Assembly: GCA_964631325.1 (NCBI GenBank)
Contig: CAZVWJ010000002.1
Coordinates: 1-64,000, forward strand
Source of the DNA: CAZVWJ01 sp964631325
Lineage (GTDB): Bacteria > T1Sed10-126
DNA: 64,000 bases
Direction of reading: 5' to 3'
Shown: positions 25,307-33,727 of the stretch, piece by piece
How the letters are laid out: every line of letters starts with the position of its first letter
Numbering within the stretch: the stretch's first letter is position 1
Translations under genes and position numbers: made by a program
The notes under the pieces: model-generated
Told to the model about the DNA's origin: nothing
Seen by the model: only the letters and a program-made list of their open reading frames with translations
The model's database searches: none

Positions 25307-26049
25307 TTGGAATCAGGGTATCTTTCCTTGAGAAATTTATAGAATTTTTGGGCGCGGTCCGAATCATTCAAATACTGTTTACAAATATTGCCGGCTCCAT
25401 ACAAAACCTCCGGAGCTCGCCGGGATTCGGGAAATTTATCAATGAACTTCCGGGCTATTTTAAGGGCCAGGTTAAATTCATCCACTCGCTGATAAAGTAC
25501 ATACAACCGGTAGTTTGCTTCCGCCCGGATCGACTGGCGGCTGGTTTGATTAACTATTTGCTGGAGCCCCACCACTACCCGATCAAACTTGCCGTCATTT
25601 AGCAATTCTCGAAGGCGGGTAAAATCAGGATCATCCGGGTTAACCTGCAGGTCCGAGCCAGATTGTGAGGTGCGGAGGGAAGCATTCCCAGAAGTGAGAC
25701 GGTCCTTATTAAAATAAATCCAGGCAGCAGTCCCCCCCATACCCACAAGTAGACCTACCAGGGTTAATATTAAAAAAATTTGCCAGGAAAGGGGGGAAGA
25801 AGAACTATTGGAAGAGGAGCCAACTTCTTTAACCGTTTTCTTTTCTTCTGATGAGAAAGTCTCGGAAAAGGAATCATTCCGAGGCGGCAGATGTTCCCGA
25901 CAGCGTCCGTGGTCTTTACTAATTGGCCATTTCTGACAGGGCCCACCCGAACCAGTGGGAACCCCACAAATTTCTCGGTCTAACTTTGACTCTATGGCTT
26001 CGATTTTCTCAATATATTCTTCGGGCCAATCGTCCCTGATTTTAGCCAA
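25288..26049 (-). CDS. Membrane-anchored TPR protein with N-terminal Cys3-His zinc-knuckle-like motif
   Basis: This 253-residue protein has an N-terminal cytoplasmic segment with C28-x9-C38-x11-C50-x2-H53, within CGVPTGSGGPC and GRCREH. A Ser-rich linker leads to one membrane segment (about 88-112), then a periplasmic TPR region (about 130-253, including LYVLYQRVDEFNLALKIARKF and YGAGNICKQYLNDSDRAQKFY), similar to the tail of YbgF/CpoB-type proteins. The metal-binding reading is inference from residue spacing. It starts 5 bp after the rpsA stop and overlaps the propeller gene downstream. The shared operon suggests the two TPR proteins act together in the envelope. Confidence 0.7.
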   Translation of the reverse strand: MAKIRDDWPEEYIEKIEAIESKLDREICGVPTGSGGPCQKWPISKDHGRCREHLPPRNDSFSETFSSEEKKTVKEVGSSSNSSSSPLSWQIFLILTLVGLLVGMGGTAAWIYFNKDRLTSGNASLRTSQSGSDLQVNPDDPDFTRLRELLNDGKFDRVVVGLQQIVNQTSRQSIRAEANYRLYVLYQRVDEFNLALKIARKFIDKFPESRRAPEVLYGAGNICKQYLNDSDRAQKFYKFLKERYPDSKWAQKV

Positions 26050-26054
26050 AAAAA

Positions 26055-27797
26055 TCAGCCCTTTACTGTATTGGGGAGATCATCACCCATTAAATCACCA
26101 AAAGTAAATTCTCCGGAACCGCTCTCATTTTCCTCCATGTATTCCTGCATCTGTTTTTTTTCTTGCATCCGCCGATATTCTTTAATGCTGAGATCAATTT
26201 TTCGTTCATCCTCGTCAATATCAATTACCTTAACTTTAACGGTCTCCCCTTCATTCACTTCTTCGTGGGGATTCACCCTTTTCCCCTCAGCCATTTCACT
26301 CACGTGAACCAACCCCTCCAGGTCCTCGTTAATTTTAACAAAGGCCCCGAACTGCAGAATATTTGTAACCTCCCCTTCCACGACTGAGCCGACTGGATAC
26401 TCCCGAGCTTTTTTCACCCATGGATTAGGTAACATCTGTTTTATCCCCAGTTCCACTCGCTGATTTTCAGAATCAAGCGTAAGAACCTTACACTTGATTT
26501 TCTGGCCAATTTCAAACTGTTCAAGTAAATCAAATTCCTCGTCTTCCCAGCGAATATTTGATTTTTTAATCCGACCTTTTACATTCTGAAGGAGCTGAAC
26601 GTTGATAGTATCACGGGAAATATCCACTACCGGAGCAGCTAAAACAGTCCCTACCGGAAAACGTTTTTGAAGAATCTCCCAGGGGTTACTCATTGTTTGC
26701 TTGTGGCTGAGGACTACATGGCGTCGTTCAGAATCTATCGACAGAATTTTAATTTCAAGTTTATCCCCGGCAGAATATTGTTCATTCGGATGATCCCAGG
26801 TTGTTGTCCAGGCAAGCTCATCTTCTTCTACTTTACCTTCCACGTCCCGTTCCAGACGAACGAAGACCCCATCACTCCAGACGTCAACTATTTCACCGGT
26901 GGTTACCTGGCCTTCGGAATACTTTTCCTCAATATTCTGCCATGGATCGGGATATTTTTGTTTAAGGCCCAGAGAGACCTTGCCCTCTTCCGGGTCCATA
27001 TCCAGCACTTTTACTTTGATACTTTCCCCGGTTTCTATATAGTCATTAACATCTCGAACGGCCCCCCAGGCAACATCGCTTTTGTGCAACAGCCCGTCGA
27101 CGGGCCCAAGGTCAACGAAAGCACCAAAATTAACGATATTTTTAACCTTTCCTTCCACCCATTCTCCTTTTTCCAGAGTCTGAAAGAACTCCTCCTGTTC
27201 TTCCCGACGTTTTTCCTCCAGGTGCTTACGCCGAGAAACAACTACATTTTCATCCTCACGACTGAATTCAAGGACTTTCATTTTAAAAGACCGATCAAGA
27301 TATTTATCAAAATTTTTCTTCTTGGTGGTACTAAGATGAGAAAAAGGCATAAAAGCAGTCAGGTGATCGAAAAGTTTAACCAGAAATCCCCCTTTAATTT
27401 TCTTAAATATTTTGCCTTCCAGAAGTTCATCATTTTCAAAAGCCTCTTTTATTTTTCCCCAGGTTCGGTCCGCTATTGCTTCGCGCTCACTCAACAGCGG
27501 GCAACCCGCCTCATGTTCTTGTTCAATAATTTTTATCCATTTTTCGTCACCGGCAGAAATCCCCCCCTGCTGTAATTTATCGAATGGAAGAATTCCATCA
27601 GCCGGACCTCCAAAATCAACCAGAGCATGATCATCTTCTACCTGCAATACTTCACCTCGATATATCTTTCCTTTCTTAATTTCAGCAATACTTACTTCCT
27701 CGGAATCATTCTCCTCTTCTTCCTCCGCTTCCGAGGGAGTTTCATAATCAAAATCTTCTTCCTCGGGATCTAACATAGTTGGCTTAGGGTCAACCAT
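26055..27797 (-). CDS. rpsA: 30S ribosomal protein S1
   Basis: This 580-residue protein contains six S1/OB-fold RNA-binding domains: about 35-75, 120-195, 210-285, 295-370, 380-460 and 470-550. The clearest are VEGKVKNIVNFGAFVDLG and VEGEVTNILQFGAFVKI. Six domains and this length match the proteobacterial-type S1 rather than the four-domain Firmicutes form. Acidic N- and C-termini are present. The ATG is preceded by AGGAGG. It follows plsC and cmk; cmk-rpsA adjacency is widely conserved. It then continues into two envelope TPR genes, which is unusual. Confidence 0.95.
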   Translation of the reverse strand: MVDPKPTMLDPEEEDFDYETPSEAEEEEENDSEEVSIAEIKKGKIYRGEVLQVEDDHALVDFGGPADGILPFDKLQQGGISAGDEKWIKIIEQEHEAGCPLLSEREAIADRTWGKIKEAFENDELLEGKIFKKIKGGFLVKLFDHLTAFMPFSHLSTTKKKNFDKYLDRSFKMKVLEFSREDENVVVSRRKHLEEKRREEQEEFFQTLEKGEWVEGKVKNIVNFGAFVDLGPVDGLLHKSDVAWGAVRDVNDYIETGESIKVKVLDMDPEEGKVSLGLKQKYPDPWQNIEEKYSEGQVTTGEIVDVWSDGVFVRLERDVEGKVEEDELAWTTTWDHPNEQYSAGDKLEIKILSIDSERRHVVLSHKQTMSNPWEILQKRFPVGTVLAAPVVDISRDTINVQLLQNVKGRIKKSNIRWEDEEFDLLEQFEIGQKIKCKVLTLDSENQRVELGIKQMLPNPWVKKAREYPVGSVVEGEVTNILQFGAFVKINEDLEGLVHVSEMAEGKRVNPHEEVNEGETVKVKVIDIDEDERKIDLSIKEYRRMQEKKQMQEYMEENESGSGEFTFGDLMGDDLPNTVKG

Positions 27798-27840
27798 CCT
27801 GTTTGAAACCTCCTGAATAAATTATAACTCGATCGAACAT

Positions 27841-28485
27841 TTAATCTTTTAGTCTTAATACTGACTCACGAATATCATTAGCAACCTGCCGGTAATCCTC
27901 CCGGGTGGGATCTTCAGAATAAAATTCCTCATACTCTTTGTATTTTCCAAAAGTAACCGAGGTTTTAAACGGTCGGGGCCACCAGCTTTCCGGCGGCCAG
28001 GCAGAAAAAGCCCCATCAATATAGCCCGGAACAACTCCGACCTGAGAATCCAGAACAATCTTACCAACCCCCGCTCGAAATCGCTGTAGACTACCATCTC
28101 TACTGCGTGTGCCTTCAGGAAAAAGAAAAAGAAGGTTCCCTTTTTCAACCACTTCCGCCGCTCTTCTCATCGCCCTTCGATTAAAACCACCGCGCTTAAC
28201 GGGAAAAGAATTATAAGCACGGATGAGAGAACCAAATAGAGGAATGTCATGCAGGGATTGCTTGGCCATATAGAAGACGGGGCGGGGCAAATCCACACCG
28301 ATAAGAGGAGGGTCCAGAACACTCGTATGATTTGTAGCTATCACAGCTCCCTTATTTTTGGGTAAATTCTGAATTCCCCGGGTTTCATGCCGAAAATAAA
28401 GGCGAAATAAAAATCCAACTATAACCTGCGACAATCGATAATACCATGTTCGCCGGGCAGAAACCGGAATTGAAATCTCAGTCAT
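27841..28485 (-). CDS. plsC: 1-acyl-sn-glycerol-3-phosphate acyltransferase
   Basis: This 214-residue membrane-associated acyltransferase of phospholipid synthesis converts lysophosphatidic acid to phosphatidic acid. The catalytic NHTSVLDPP (NHx4D) lies near residue 53; the substrate-binding motif FPEGTRSRDG follows about 75 residues later. The N-terminal stretch LSQVIVGFLFRLYF is an amphipathic or membrane-inserted helix. It lies 3 bp after cmk and 43 bp before rpsA, the common cmk-plsC-rpsA arrangement. Confidence 0.94.
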   Translation of the reverse strand: MTEISIPVSARRTWYYRLSQVIVGFLFRLYFRHETRGIQNLPKNKGAVIATNHTSVLDPPLIGVDLPRPVFYMAKQSLHDIPLFGSLIRAYNSFPVKRGGFNRRAMRRAAEVVEKGNLLFLFPEGTRSRDGSLQRFRAGVGKIVLDSQVGVVPGYIDGAFSAWPPESWWPRPFKTSVTFGKYKEYEEFYSEDPTREDYRQVANDIRESVLRLKD

Positions 28486-28488
28486 AAC

Positions 28489-29157
28489 CTATTGGTTAAT
28501 CACACTCAACATTTTTTCTATAACTTCATTAATAGAATAATCAGAAGTATCAATTATACAGGCATCTTCAGCGGGTTTTAACGGCCCGGAAGATCGTCCG
28601 CGATCAGTAGCGTCCCTGTCTTTTATTTCCTCCACTACAGACTCAAAACTCACATTTTCGCTACTTTCTTGCAATTCATTATAACGACGGCGAGCTCGAA
28701 TTTCAAGTGTGGCATCCAGATAAAATTTATATCTAGCTTCAGGAAAAACCACCGTCCCGATATCCCGCCCATCCATAATCACTTCACCTACTTCCCCGAG
28801 TTCTCGCTGCTTTTCCACCAGCTCTTCCCGCACAGCCGGAAAGGCGGCCACCCGGCTAACTTTTTTATTAACCTTATTCTGACGGATATCCCGGCTGACG
28901 TCTTCCCCGTCCATGTAAACCTTTAACTGCTCATTTTTAAAGCTCATGCTCATCCTTGTCGCCTGCAAGATTCTAACCAGGTTTTCTTCATTTTCAACAT
29001 CTATCCCGTTATTCAGGGCCTTTAAACAAAGACAACGATACATAGCCCCGGTATCAATATAACCCCAGTCCATACGTCGAGCCAGTCCTTTGGCAACCGT
29101 ACTTTTGCCACTCCCCGCCGGTCCGTCAATTGCAATAACTTCTTTTTTCTTATTCAT
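28489..29157 (-). CDS. cmk: Cytidylate kinase
   Basis: This 222-residue cytosolic kinase phosphorylates CMP and dCMP to the diphosphates. The P-loop AIDGPAGSGKSTVAKGLA is at the N-terminus; GYIDTGAMYRCL, DGRDIGTVVFPEARYKFYLDA and the lid RDATDRGRSSGPLKPA are diagnostic. The start overlaps the tyrA stop by 4 bp (ATGA). It is part of the long operon. Confidence 0.96.
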   Translation of the reverse strand: MNKKKEVIAIDGPAGSGKSTVAKGLARRMDWGYIDTGAMYRCLCLKALNNGIDVENEENLVRILQATRMSMSFKNEQLKVYMDGEDVSRDIRQNKVNKKVSRVAAFPAVREELVEKQRELGEVGEVIMDGRDIGTVVFPEARYKFYLDATLEIRARRRYNELQESSENVSFESVVEEIKDRDATDRGRSSGPLKPAEDACIIDTSDYSINEVIEKMLSVINQ

Positions 29158-30245
29158 ATGATACTGATTCCTTCCGCGTTTTCCCGCAAAAGTTTCTGTG
29201 CTTCCTTTAATTCGTCCCGGTTTCTAAAAGCAAGCCGGATGGTTCCCTTCTCGCCTTCCCGTACCCGAACCACTTCGATATCACAGATATTGATTGAGGC
29301 TTCACCCAGGATACCGGTAATCTCAGCCAGAATTCCCGGACTATCCGGAGCCTGAATTCTCAGCTCATACAGTGTTCCTAACAATCCCTTGGCCTTCTCC
29401 GGAATTTGATTTCTCAGTTCTCGGGCTTCGGCCAGCCATTCTGTCAGTGTCGACCACTGTTTCTCTTTTAACAACTTTTCTAATTTGTCAAAAATCAACT
29501 TAAACTCTTCAATACTCGTCAAAATTTCTTCTCGATTAGTACTAACAATATCCCGCCAGAGATCCGGTTCACTGCCCGCAATCCTGGTTGTATCCCGAAA
29601 CCCCCCCGCTGCCAGGGGAAGAACGTGTTCACGATAACGAGGAACCTCTTCAACGGCATGAATCAGGCCAGCCGCAGCAAGATGAGGCAAATGGCTAATA
29701 TGGGCTGCTACTTTATCGTGTTTTGCAGGACCCATCTCAATAATATGCGCTCCTAAATTCTGCCAGAGAGTCCGGACCCTGTCGAGGGATTTATTTCCGG
29801 GTTCAACCGGTGTCAACACACAGAGAGCATTTTCAAATAACAACGGATCAGCCGCTACCAGCCCATTTTTTTCTGAACCGGCCATAGGATGGGCCCCGAT
29901 AAAATCTATATCCTCCGGCAATAATTCCACAGCTTTTTTGCAGATCCAATTTTTTGTAGAACCAACATCGGTTACATAATCAAATCCAGGCCGATTAGAA
30001 ACAATTTTTTTAAGTACCGAAACCATTTTCGGGACCGGAACGGCAAGCAAAACCCCATCAACCGAGGCAGGCAAATCAGTGGGGGGGAATATATCCCTGA
30101 CAATTCCCGCTTCACCGGCCCGGCTTCGGGTATCGGGATCCTGGTCCCAACCAGAAACAGCTATTTCTGAATCAGCCAGACCGTGGGCAACAGAACCACC
30201 GATCAAACCCAGACCGGCAATATAAAGGTGATGATCAAAACTCAC
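29154..30245 (-). CDS. tyrA: Prephenate dehydrogenase with ACT domain
   Basis: This 363-residue enzyme oxidatively decarboxylates prephenate to 4-hydroxyphenylpyruvate in tyrosine synthesis. The nucleotide-binding GLGLIGGSVAHGL is at residues 11-23, the substrate-binding GAHPMAGSEKNG near 118, and HISHLPHLAAAGLI follows. The C-terminal 75 residues form an ACT domain (LRIQAPDSPGILAEITGILG), the expected site of tyrosine feedback control. Arogenate dehydrogenase is the close alternative. It overlaps hisC by 11 bp or more and cmk by 4 bp. Confidence 0.93.
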   Translation of the reverse strand: MSFDHHLYIAGLGLIGGSVAHGLADSEIAVSGWDQDPDTRSRAGEAGIVRDIFPPTDLPASVDGVLLAVPVPKMVSVLKKIVSNRPGFDYVTDVGSTKNWICKKAVELLPEDIDFIGAHPMAGSEKNGLVAADPLLFENALCVLTPVEPGNKSLDRVRTLWQNLGAHIIEMGPAKHDKVAAHISHLPHLAAAGLIHAVEEVPRYREHVLPLAAGGFRDTTRIAGSEPDLWRDIVSTNREEILTSIEEFKLIFDKLEKLLKEKQWSTLTEWLAEARELRNQIPEKAKGLLGTLYELRIQAPDSPGILAEITGILGEASINICDIEVVRVREGEKGTIRLAFRNRDELKEAQKLLRENAEGISII

Positions 30246-31362
30246 AAATTTTATCCAGTGCCTCTAAAAATAATTCATTTTCCTCCGGTTTTCCCACAGT
30301 CACCCGGACGTATTCTTCAAGCCCGTAACCGGCCATCGAACGAACAATTACTCCTTCGGGTAAAAGACTTTTAAATAGCTGATTACCAGTATAATCGCCC
30401 GGAGCTTTCATGAGGAAGAAGTTTGCTACCGGAGGAACAAATTCTACGTTTCTCGCCTCCAGCTCAGTAAGAAGATTTTCTCTTTCCCGCTCAATCTTTT
30501 TCCGGGAAGAGACGAGAAATTCTTCTTGTTCCAGGGCTTTAACTGCCACTGCCTGACCGGGCCGGGTAACATTAAAGGGTGGGCGGACCTTGTGGAGTTC
30601 CTCAGCCAGTTCCGGGGACATCAAGCCGTAGCCCACCCGCAAACCGGGGATGGCATATGCCTTAGAAAAAGTCCGAAGAACTACAACGCCGGCTCCACCG
30701 GTATCCTGATTCTTAAGTAACTCCACACCAGAGGGATAATCCGAAAGATCCATCAATTCAAAATAGGCTTCATCCAGCAACAAAAGACAATGTTCGGGCA
30801 GAGCCCTGTAAAATTCGTTCAGACTCTCCCGATCCACATATCTGGATGTCGGGTTATTAGGGTTGGGCAAACAGACCCACCGGGTGTGCGAAGTAACCTC
30901 AGCCAACATTTCTTCCAGGTTAAATTCAAAATCAGCGGTTAGCGGGACTGTTACCGGAGTTGCTCCCATCATCATTGCGTCAAGCTGATAGATAGCAAAA
31001 GAGGGGTCTCCCATGAGGACTTCATGTTCCTCGCCCAGGGTGGCCTTAGCCAAACAGTCGAGAACTTCGTCGCTCCCCCCCCCCAGGACAATCCCCTCGG
31101 CCGGCCAGTCATACTTCTCCGAGAGGGCCCGACTGAGGTAAAAAGAGCCCCCGTCCGGATACCGATTCAGCCGTTCAAATTCTGCCTCATAGACTGAACG
31201 TAATTCCTCCGGCGGGGAATACGGATTTTCATTGGAAGCAAGTTTGATTGGCGGCTCGGCCAAATTATATTGTACCTGAATTTCAGGAATTGGTTTCCCT
31301 GGTTCATAGGCCTGCATTCCCGAAAGTTCTTTTCGCACCCTATAAGGATTACTCTCTTTCAC
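30235..31362 (-). CDS. hisC: Histidinol-phosphate/aromatic aminotransferase
   Basis: This class II PLP-dependent aminotransferase of about 375 residues has N-terminal NPYRVRKELSGMQAYEPGKP, PNPNNPTSRYV, LLLDEAYFEL and the PLP lysine in RTFSKAYAIPGLRVGYG. The frame extends to an ATG at 31392 inside pheA, but GTG 31362 has GGGAGGA 8 bases upstream and preserves all conserved residues. Between pheA and tyrA its main role is probably transamination of phenylpyruvate and 4-hydroxyphenylpyruvate rather than histidine synthesis; many HisC proteins do both. No other his genes are in the window. Confidence 0.92.
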   Translation of the reverse strand: MKESNPYRVRKELSGMQAYEPGKPIPEIQVQYNLAEPPIKLASNENPYSPPEELRSVYEAEFERLNRYPDGGSFYLSRALSEKYDWPAEGIVLGGGSDEVLDCLAKATLGEEHEVLMGDPSFAIYQLDAMMMGATPVTVPLTADFEFNLEEMLAEVTSHTRWVCLPNPNNPTSRYVDRESLNEFYRALPEHCLLLLDEAYFELMDLSDYPSGVELLKNQDTGGAGVVVLRTFSKAYAIPGLRVGYGLMSPELAEELHKVRPPFNVTRPGQAVAVKALEQEEFLVSSRKKIERERENLLTELEARNVEFVPPVANFFLMKAPGDYTGNQLFKSLLPEGVIVRSMAGYGLEEYVRVTVGKPEENELFLEALDKICEF

Positions 31363-32437
31363 TGAATGGTTCCTCCCGTGGATAAGATCCAAGTATTTTA
31401 AAGAATGGCGACTGAGATTTTAATATATCCAGCAGAACCTGAATATTTTCTTCTTCCTGATGGCCGAGAAAATCAACAAAAAATATGTAATCCCAGGTTT
31501 TGCTTTTGGAGGGCCGCGATTCAATTTTAGTCATATTTATTTCCAAACGGCCAAATGGCTCCAACATTTCATAAAGGGCCCCGGCTCTATCCTGAAGGGA
31601 AAAAGCTATAGTGGTCTTATCATCTCCGGTTGGAGCAGCAATTTTTCGGCCCAGTACCAGAAAGCGGGTATAATTATCAACCTGGTCCTCAATTCGAGCG
31701 GCCACCTGATTCAGACCATAAATTTCGCCGGCCACTGAACTGGCTACTGCTCCACTTTCCGGCTGTTGAGTAGCCAGATCCGCCGCCCGGGCGGTACTAC
31801 TCACCTCTTCAATTTTAACCTCCGGCAGGTTACGATCAATCCATTGACGAGCTTGAGAAAAAGCCTGTTGATGGGAATAAAGTACTTCAATCCGATCCGT
31901 ATTTTCCTGCTGAGTCAACAGACAGAGATCAATTGCCAGGTAACATTCACTGCTAATAGAAAGATTTGATTCAAGGAACCGGTCAAGAGTATGGCGAACC
32001 GCCCCTTCCTGGCTGTTTTCAATAGGAACTACTCCAAAATCGACTTCCTCCCGTTCAACGGCATCAAACACCTGGCTGACAGCCTCGTAGGGAATAAACT
32101 TGCTGGCCCGACCAAACCGATCCAGAGCAGCCGAATGAGTAAAAGTGGCTTCCGGTCCCAGGTAGGCAACATTCAGAGACTTTTCCAGATTTAAACAGGT
32201 AGAGATAATCTCATTATAAATGTGCCGCAAAGACTCGTCGGGAAAATCTCCGGTATTTATTTCTTCCAGCCGGTCCAACAGCTCTTTTTCACGTTCAGGA
32301 ACGTAAAGCCGCATATCCTGGTTTTTTTTATGTTCCCCTACTTTGTGAGCTACTCGGGCCCGTTTGTTTAGCAGGGAAACTATCTCTGAGTCAATGCTGT
32401 CTATTTCTTTTCTAAATTGTTCAAGATCCTCGCCCAT
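31349..32437 (-). CDS. pheA: Bifunctional chorismate mutase / prephenate dehydratase
   Basis: This 362-residue enzyme makes phenylpyruvate from chorismate. An AroQ-type chorismate mutase covers about 1-85 (IDSIDSEIVSLLNKRARVAHKVG). Prephenate dehydratase covers about 92-270 (VAYLGPEATFTHSAAL, FGVVPIENSQEGAV). An ACT regulatory domain follows (about 278-355) with the phenylalanine-binding ESRPSK motif. It overlaps hisC and follows scpB by 1-2 bp. With hisC and tyrA it forms a complete Phe/Tyr terminal branch. Confidence 0.96.
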   Translation of the reverse strand: MGEDLEQFRKEIDSIDSEIVSLLNKRARVAHKVGEHKKNQDMRLYVPEREKELLDRLEEINTGDFPDESLRHIYNEIISTCLNLEKSLNVAYLGPEATFTHSAALDRFGRASKFIPYEAVSQVFDAVEREEVDFGVVPIENSQEGAVRHTLDRFLESNLSISSECYLAIDLCLLTQQENTDRIEVLYSHQQAFSQARQWIDRNLPEVKIEEVSSTARAADLATQQPESGAVASSVAGEIYGLNQVAARIEDQVDNYTRFLVLGRKIAAPTGDDKTTIAFSLQDRAGALYEMLEPFGRLEINMTKIESRPSKSKTWDYIFFVDFLGHQEEENIQVLLDILKSQSPFFKILGSYPREEPFSERE

Positions 32438-32438
32438 T

Positions 32439-32987
32439 TTATCTCTCCTCGGGCAACAATGTTTCTACTTCGTCCTCATCCGGTAGATCCGATAGACTGT
32501 TTAAACCAAAATAATCCAAAAATTTTGTAGTTGTCCCATAAACCATTGGACGTCCAATTTCCTCCCGCCGCCCTTTGATTTTGATAAAATCTTTTTCCAG
32601 GAGAGTGTTTAATACTGCCTGTGAATTAACTCCTCTTACAGATTCTACTTCCGCCCGGGTCACCGGCTGGTAATAGGCCACAATTACCAGTGTTTCCAGG
32701 GCCGAATCCGAAAGTCGGGACAGAGTCTGGCGGCCGAAAAGTTTTTCCAACAGCGAATAATGCTTCTCACGGGTAGTCATTTTAAATCCACCGGAAACCT
32801 CGAGAAGCTTCATTCCTCTGTTTTCTGAGTCGTATTCTTCTTTTAATTTAACCATAATCCGGCGAATTTTACTACCGTCAACAGGAATAATGTCAGAAAG
32901 CCGCGCAGCCCGCATAGGTTGATCGGAAACAAAAAGAGCTGCCTCAACCACTGCCTTTACATCGTATTCGAACTCCTCTTCAGACAT
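32439..32987 (-). CDS. scpB: Segregation and condensation protein B
   Basis: This kleisin-interacting winged-helix protein of about 182 residues works with ScpA and SMC in chromosome condensation. Typical features are VVEAALFVSDQPMRAARLSDII at the N-terminus, LSDSALETLVIVAYYQPVTRAEVESVRGVNS and RPMVYGTTTKFLDYFGL. ATG 32987 is preferred to the adjacent TTG because AGGCGGA lies just upstream. It is encoded directly after scpA. No smc gene is in the window. Confidence 0.95.
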   Translation of the reverse strand: MSEEEFEYDVKAVVEAALFVSDQPMRAARLSDIIPVDGSKIRRIMVKLKEEYDSENRGMKLLEVSGGFKMTTREKHYSLLEKLFGRQTLSRLSDSALETLVIVAYYQPVTRAEVESVRGVNSQAVLNTLLEKDFIKIKGRREEIGRPMVYGTTTKFLDYFGLNSLSDLPDEDEVETLLPEER

Positions 32988-33013
32988 CAATCCGCCTGTC
33001 CTCTCTGACTAAT

Positions 33014-33727
33014 TCAGGTGTTGTTAATCACATAAATTTTATCATTTTCTACTTGTTTAACTATTCTTAAATCACCACTTTTAACCAGTTGAAGCAAAGA
33101 AACAAAAGTAACCACTATTTCTTCCCGGGTGGGAGACTGGCTAAGTAGCTCTTCGAACGGTTTTGGAGTTTCAGGAGTAATAAGCGAAATAATTTTCTCC
33201 ATTTGTTCCTCCGTATCAAATTCGTCTGAAAATTGAAAATCAGGCAACTCAGCCCCTTTTTGCCTGGTAACAATAACATCCTGAAAAGCTTTAATTAATT
33301 CAAAAAGAGTAACCTCTTTATAAACTGTCTCTCCTTTCCGGACAAATTCAGGTAGATCAGGGGAGGTATCATAGAGCTTGGACCTTTGTTTGGCCCGGTT
33401 TCTCAGCTCTTCTCCAACCTGAACGAAAAATTCCTTCCCTTTTTCCTCGGCAGAATTGCTTTCTTCACCAAGTTCTTCTTCCTCAAGCTCTTTCCGGGGA
33501 AGTAATTCCCGAGTTTTTATCCGCATTAATTCGGAAAATATCAACAGAACCGTGGAAGTTTCTCCGACTTCCCAATTGTTTCTGTTTTCCAGATAATTCA
33601 CAAAATCGCTAATTAACTCAGCCAGATTAACCTGGCTGAGTGCCACATCACTACTGCGGGCAACGTCAAGTAAACCTTCCAGAGGTCCCTGATAATCCTG
33701 TTCATATACCTGGTAATCAAGTTCCAT
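33014..33727 (-). CDS. scpA: Segregation and condensation protein A
   Basis: This 237-residue kleisin of the SMC complex has an N-terminal YEQDYQGPLEGLLDVARSSD motif, SELMRIKTRELLPRKE in the helical region, an acidic linker (about 82-100) and a C-terminal winged-helix end TFVSLLQLVKSGDLRI. The start overlaps the upstream DHH-CBS-nucleotidyltransferase gene by 11 bp. Confidence 0.94.
   Translation of the reverse strand: MELDYQVYEQDYQGPLEGLLDVARSSDVALSQVNLAELISDFVNYLENRNNWEVGETSTVLLIFSELMRIKTRELLPRKELEEEELGEESNSAEEKGKEFFVQVGEELRNRAKQRSKLYDTSPDLPEFVRKGETVYKEVTLFELIKAFQDVIVTRQKGAELPDFQFSDEFDTEEQMEKIISLITPETPKPFEELLSQSPTREEIVVTFVSLLQLVKSGDLRIVKQVENDKIYVINNT

Noticed and set aside
26667..27575. 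302-codon plus-strand open frame opposite rpsA
   Set aside because: It is antisense to a clear six-domain S1 gene, is rich in Phe/Ile from complementing acidic codons, and has no domain signature.
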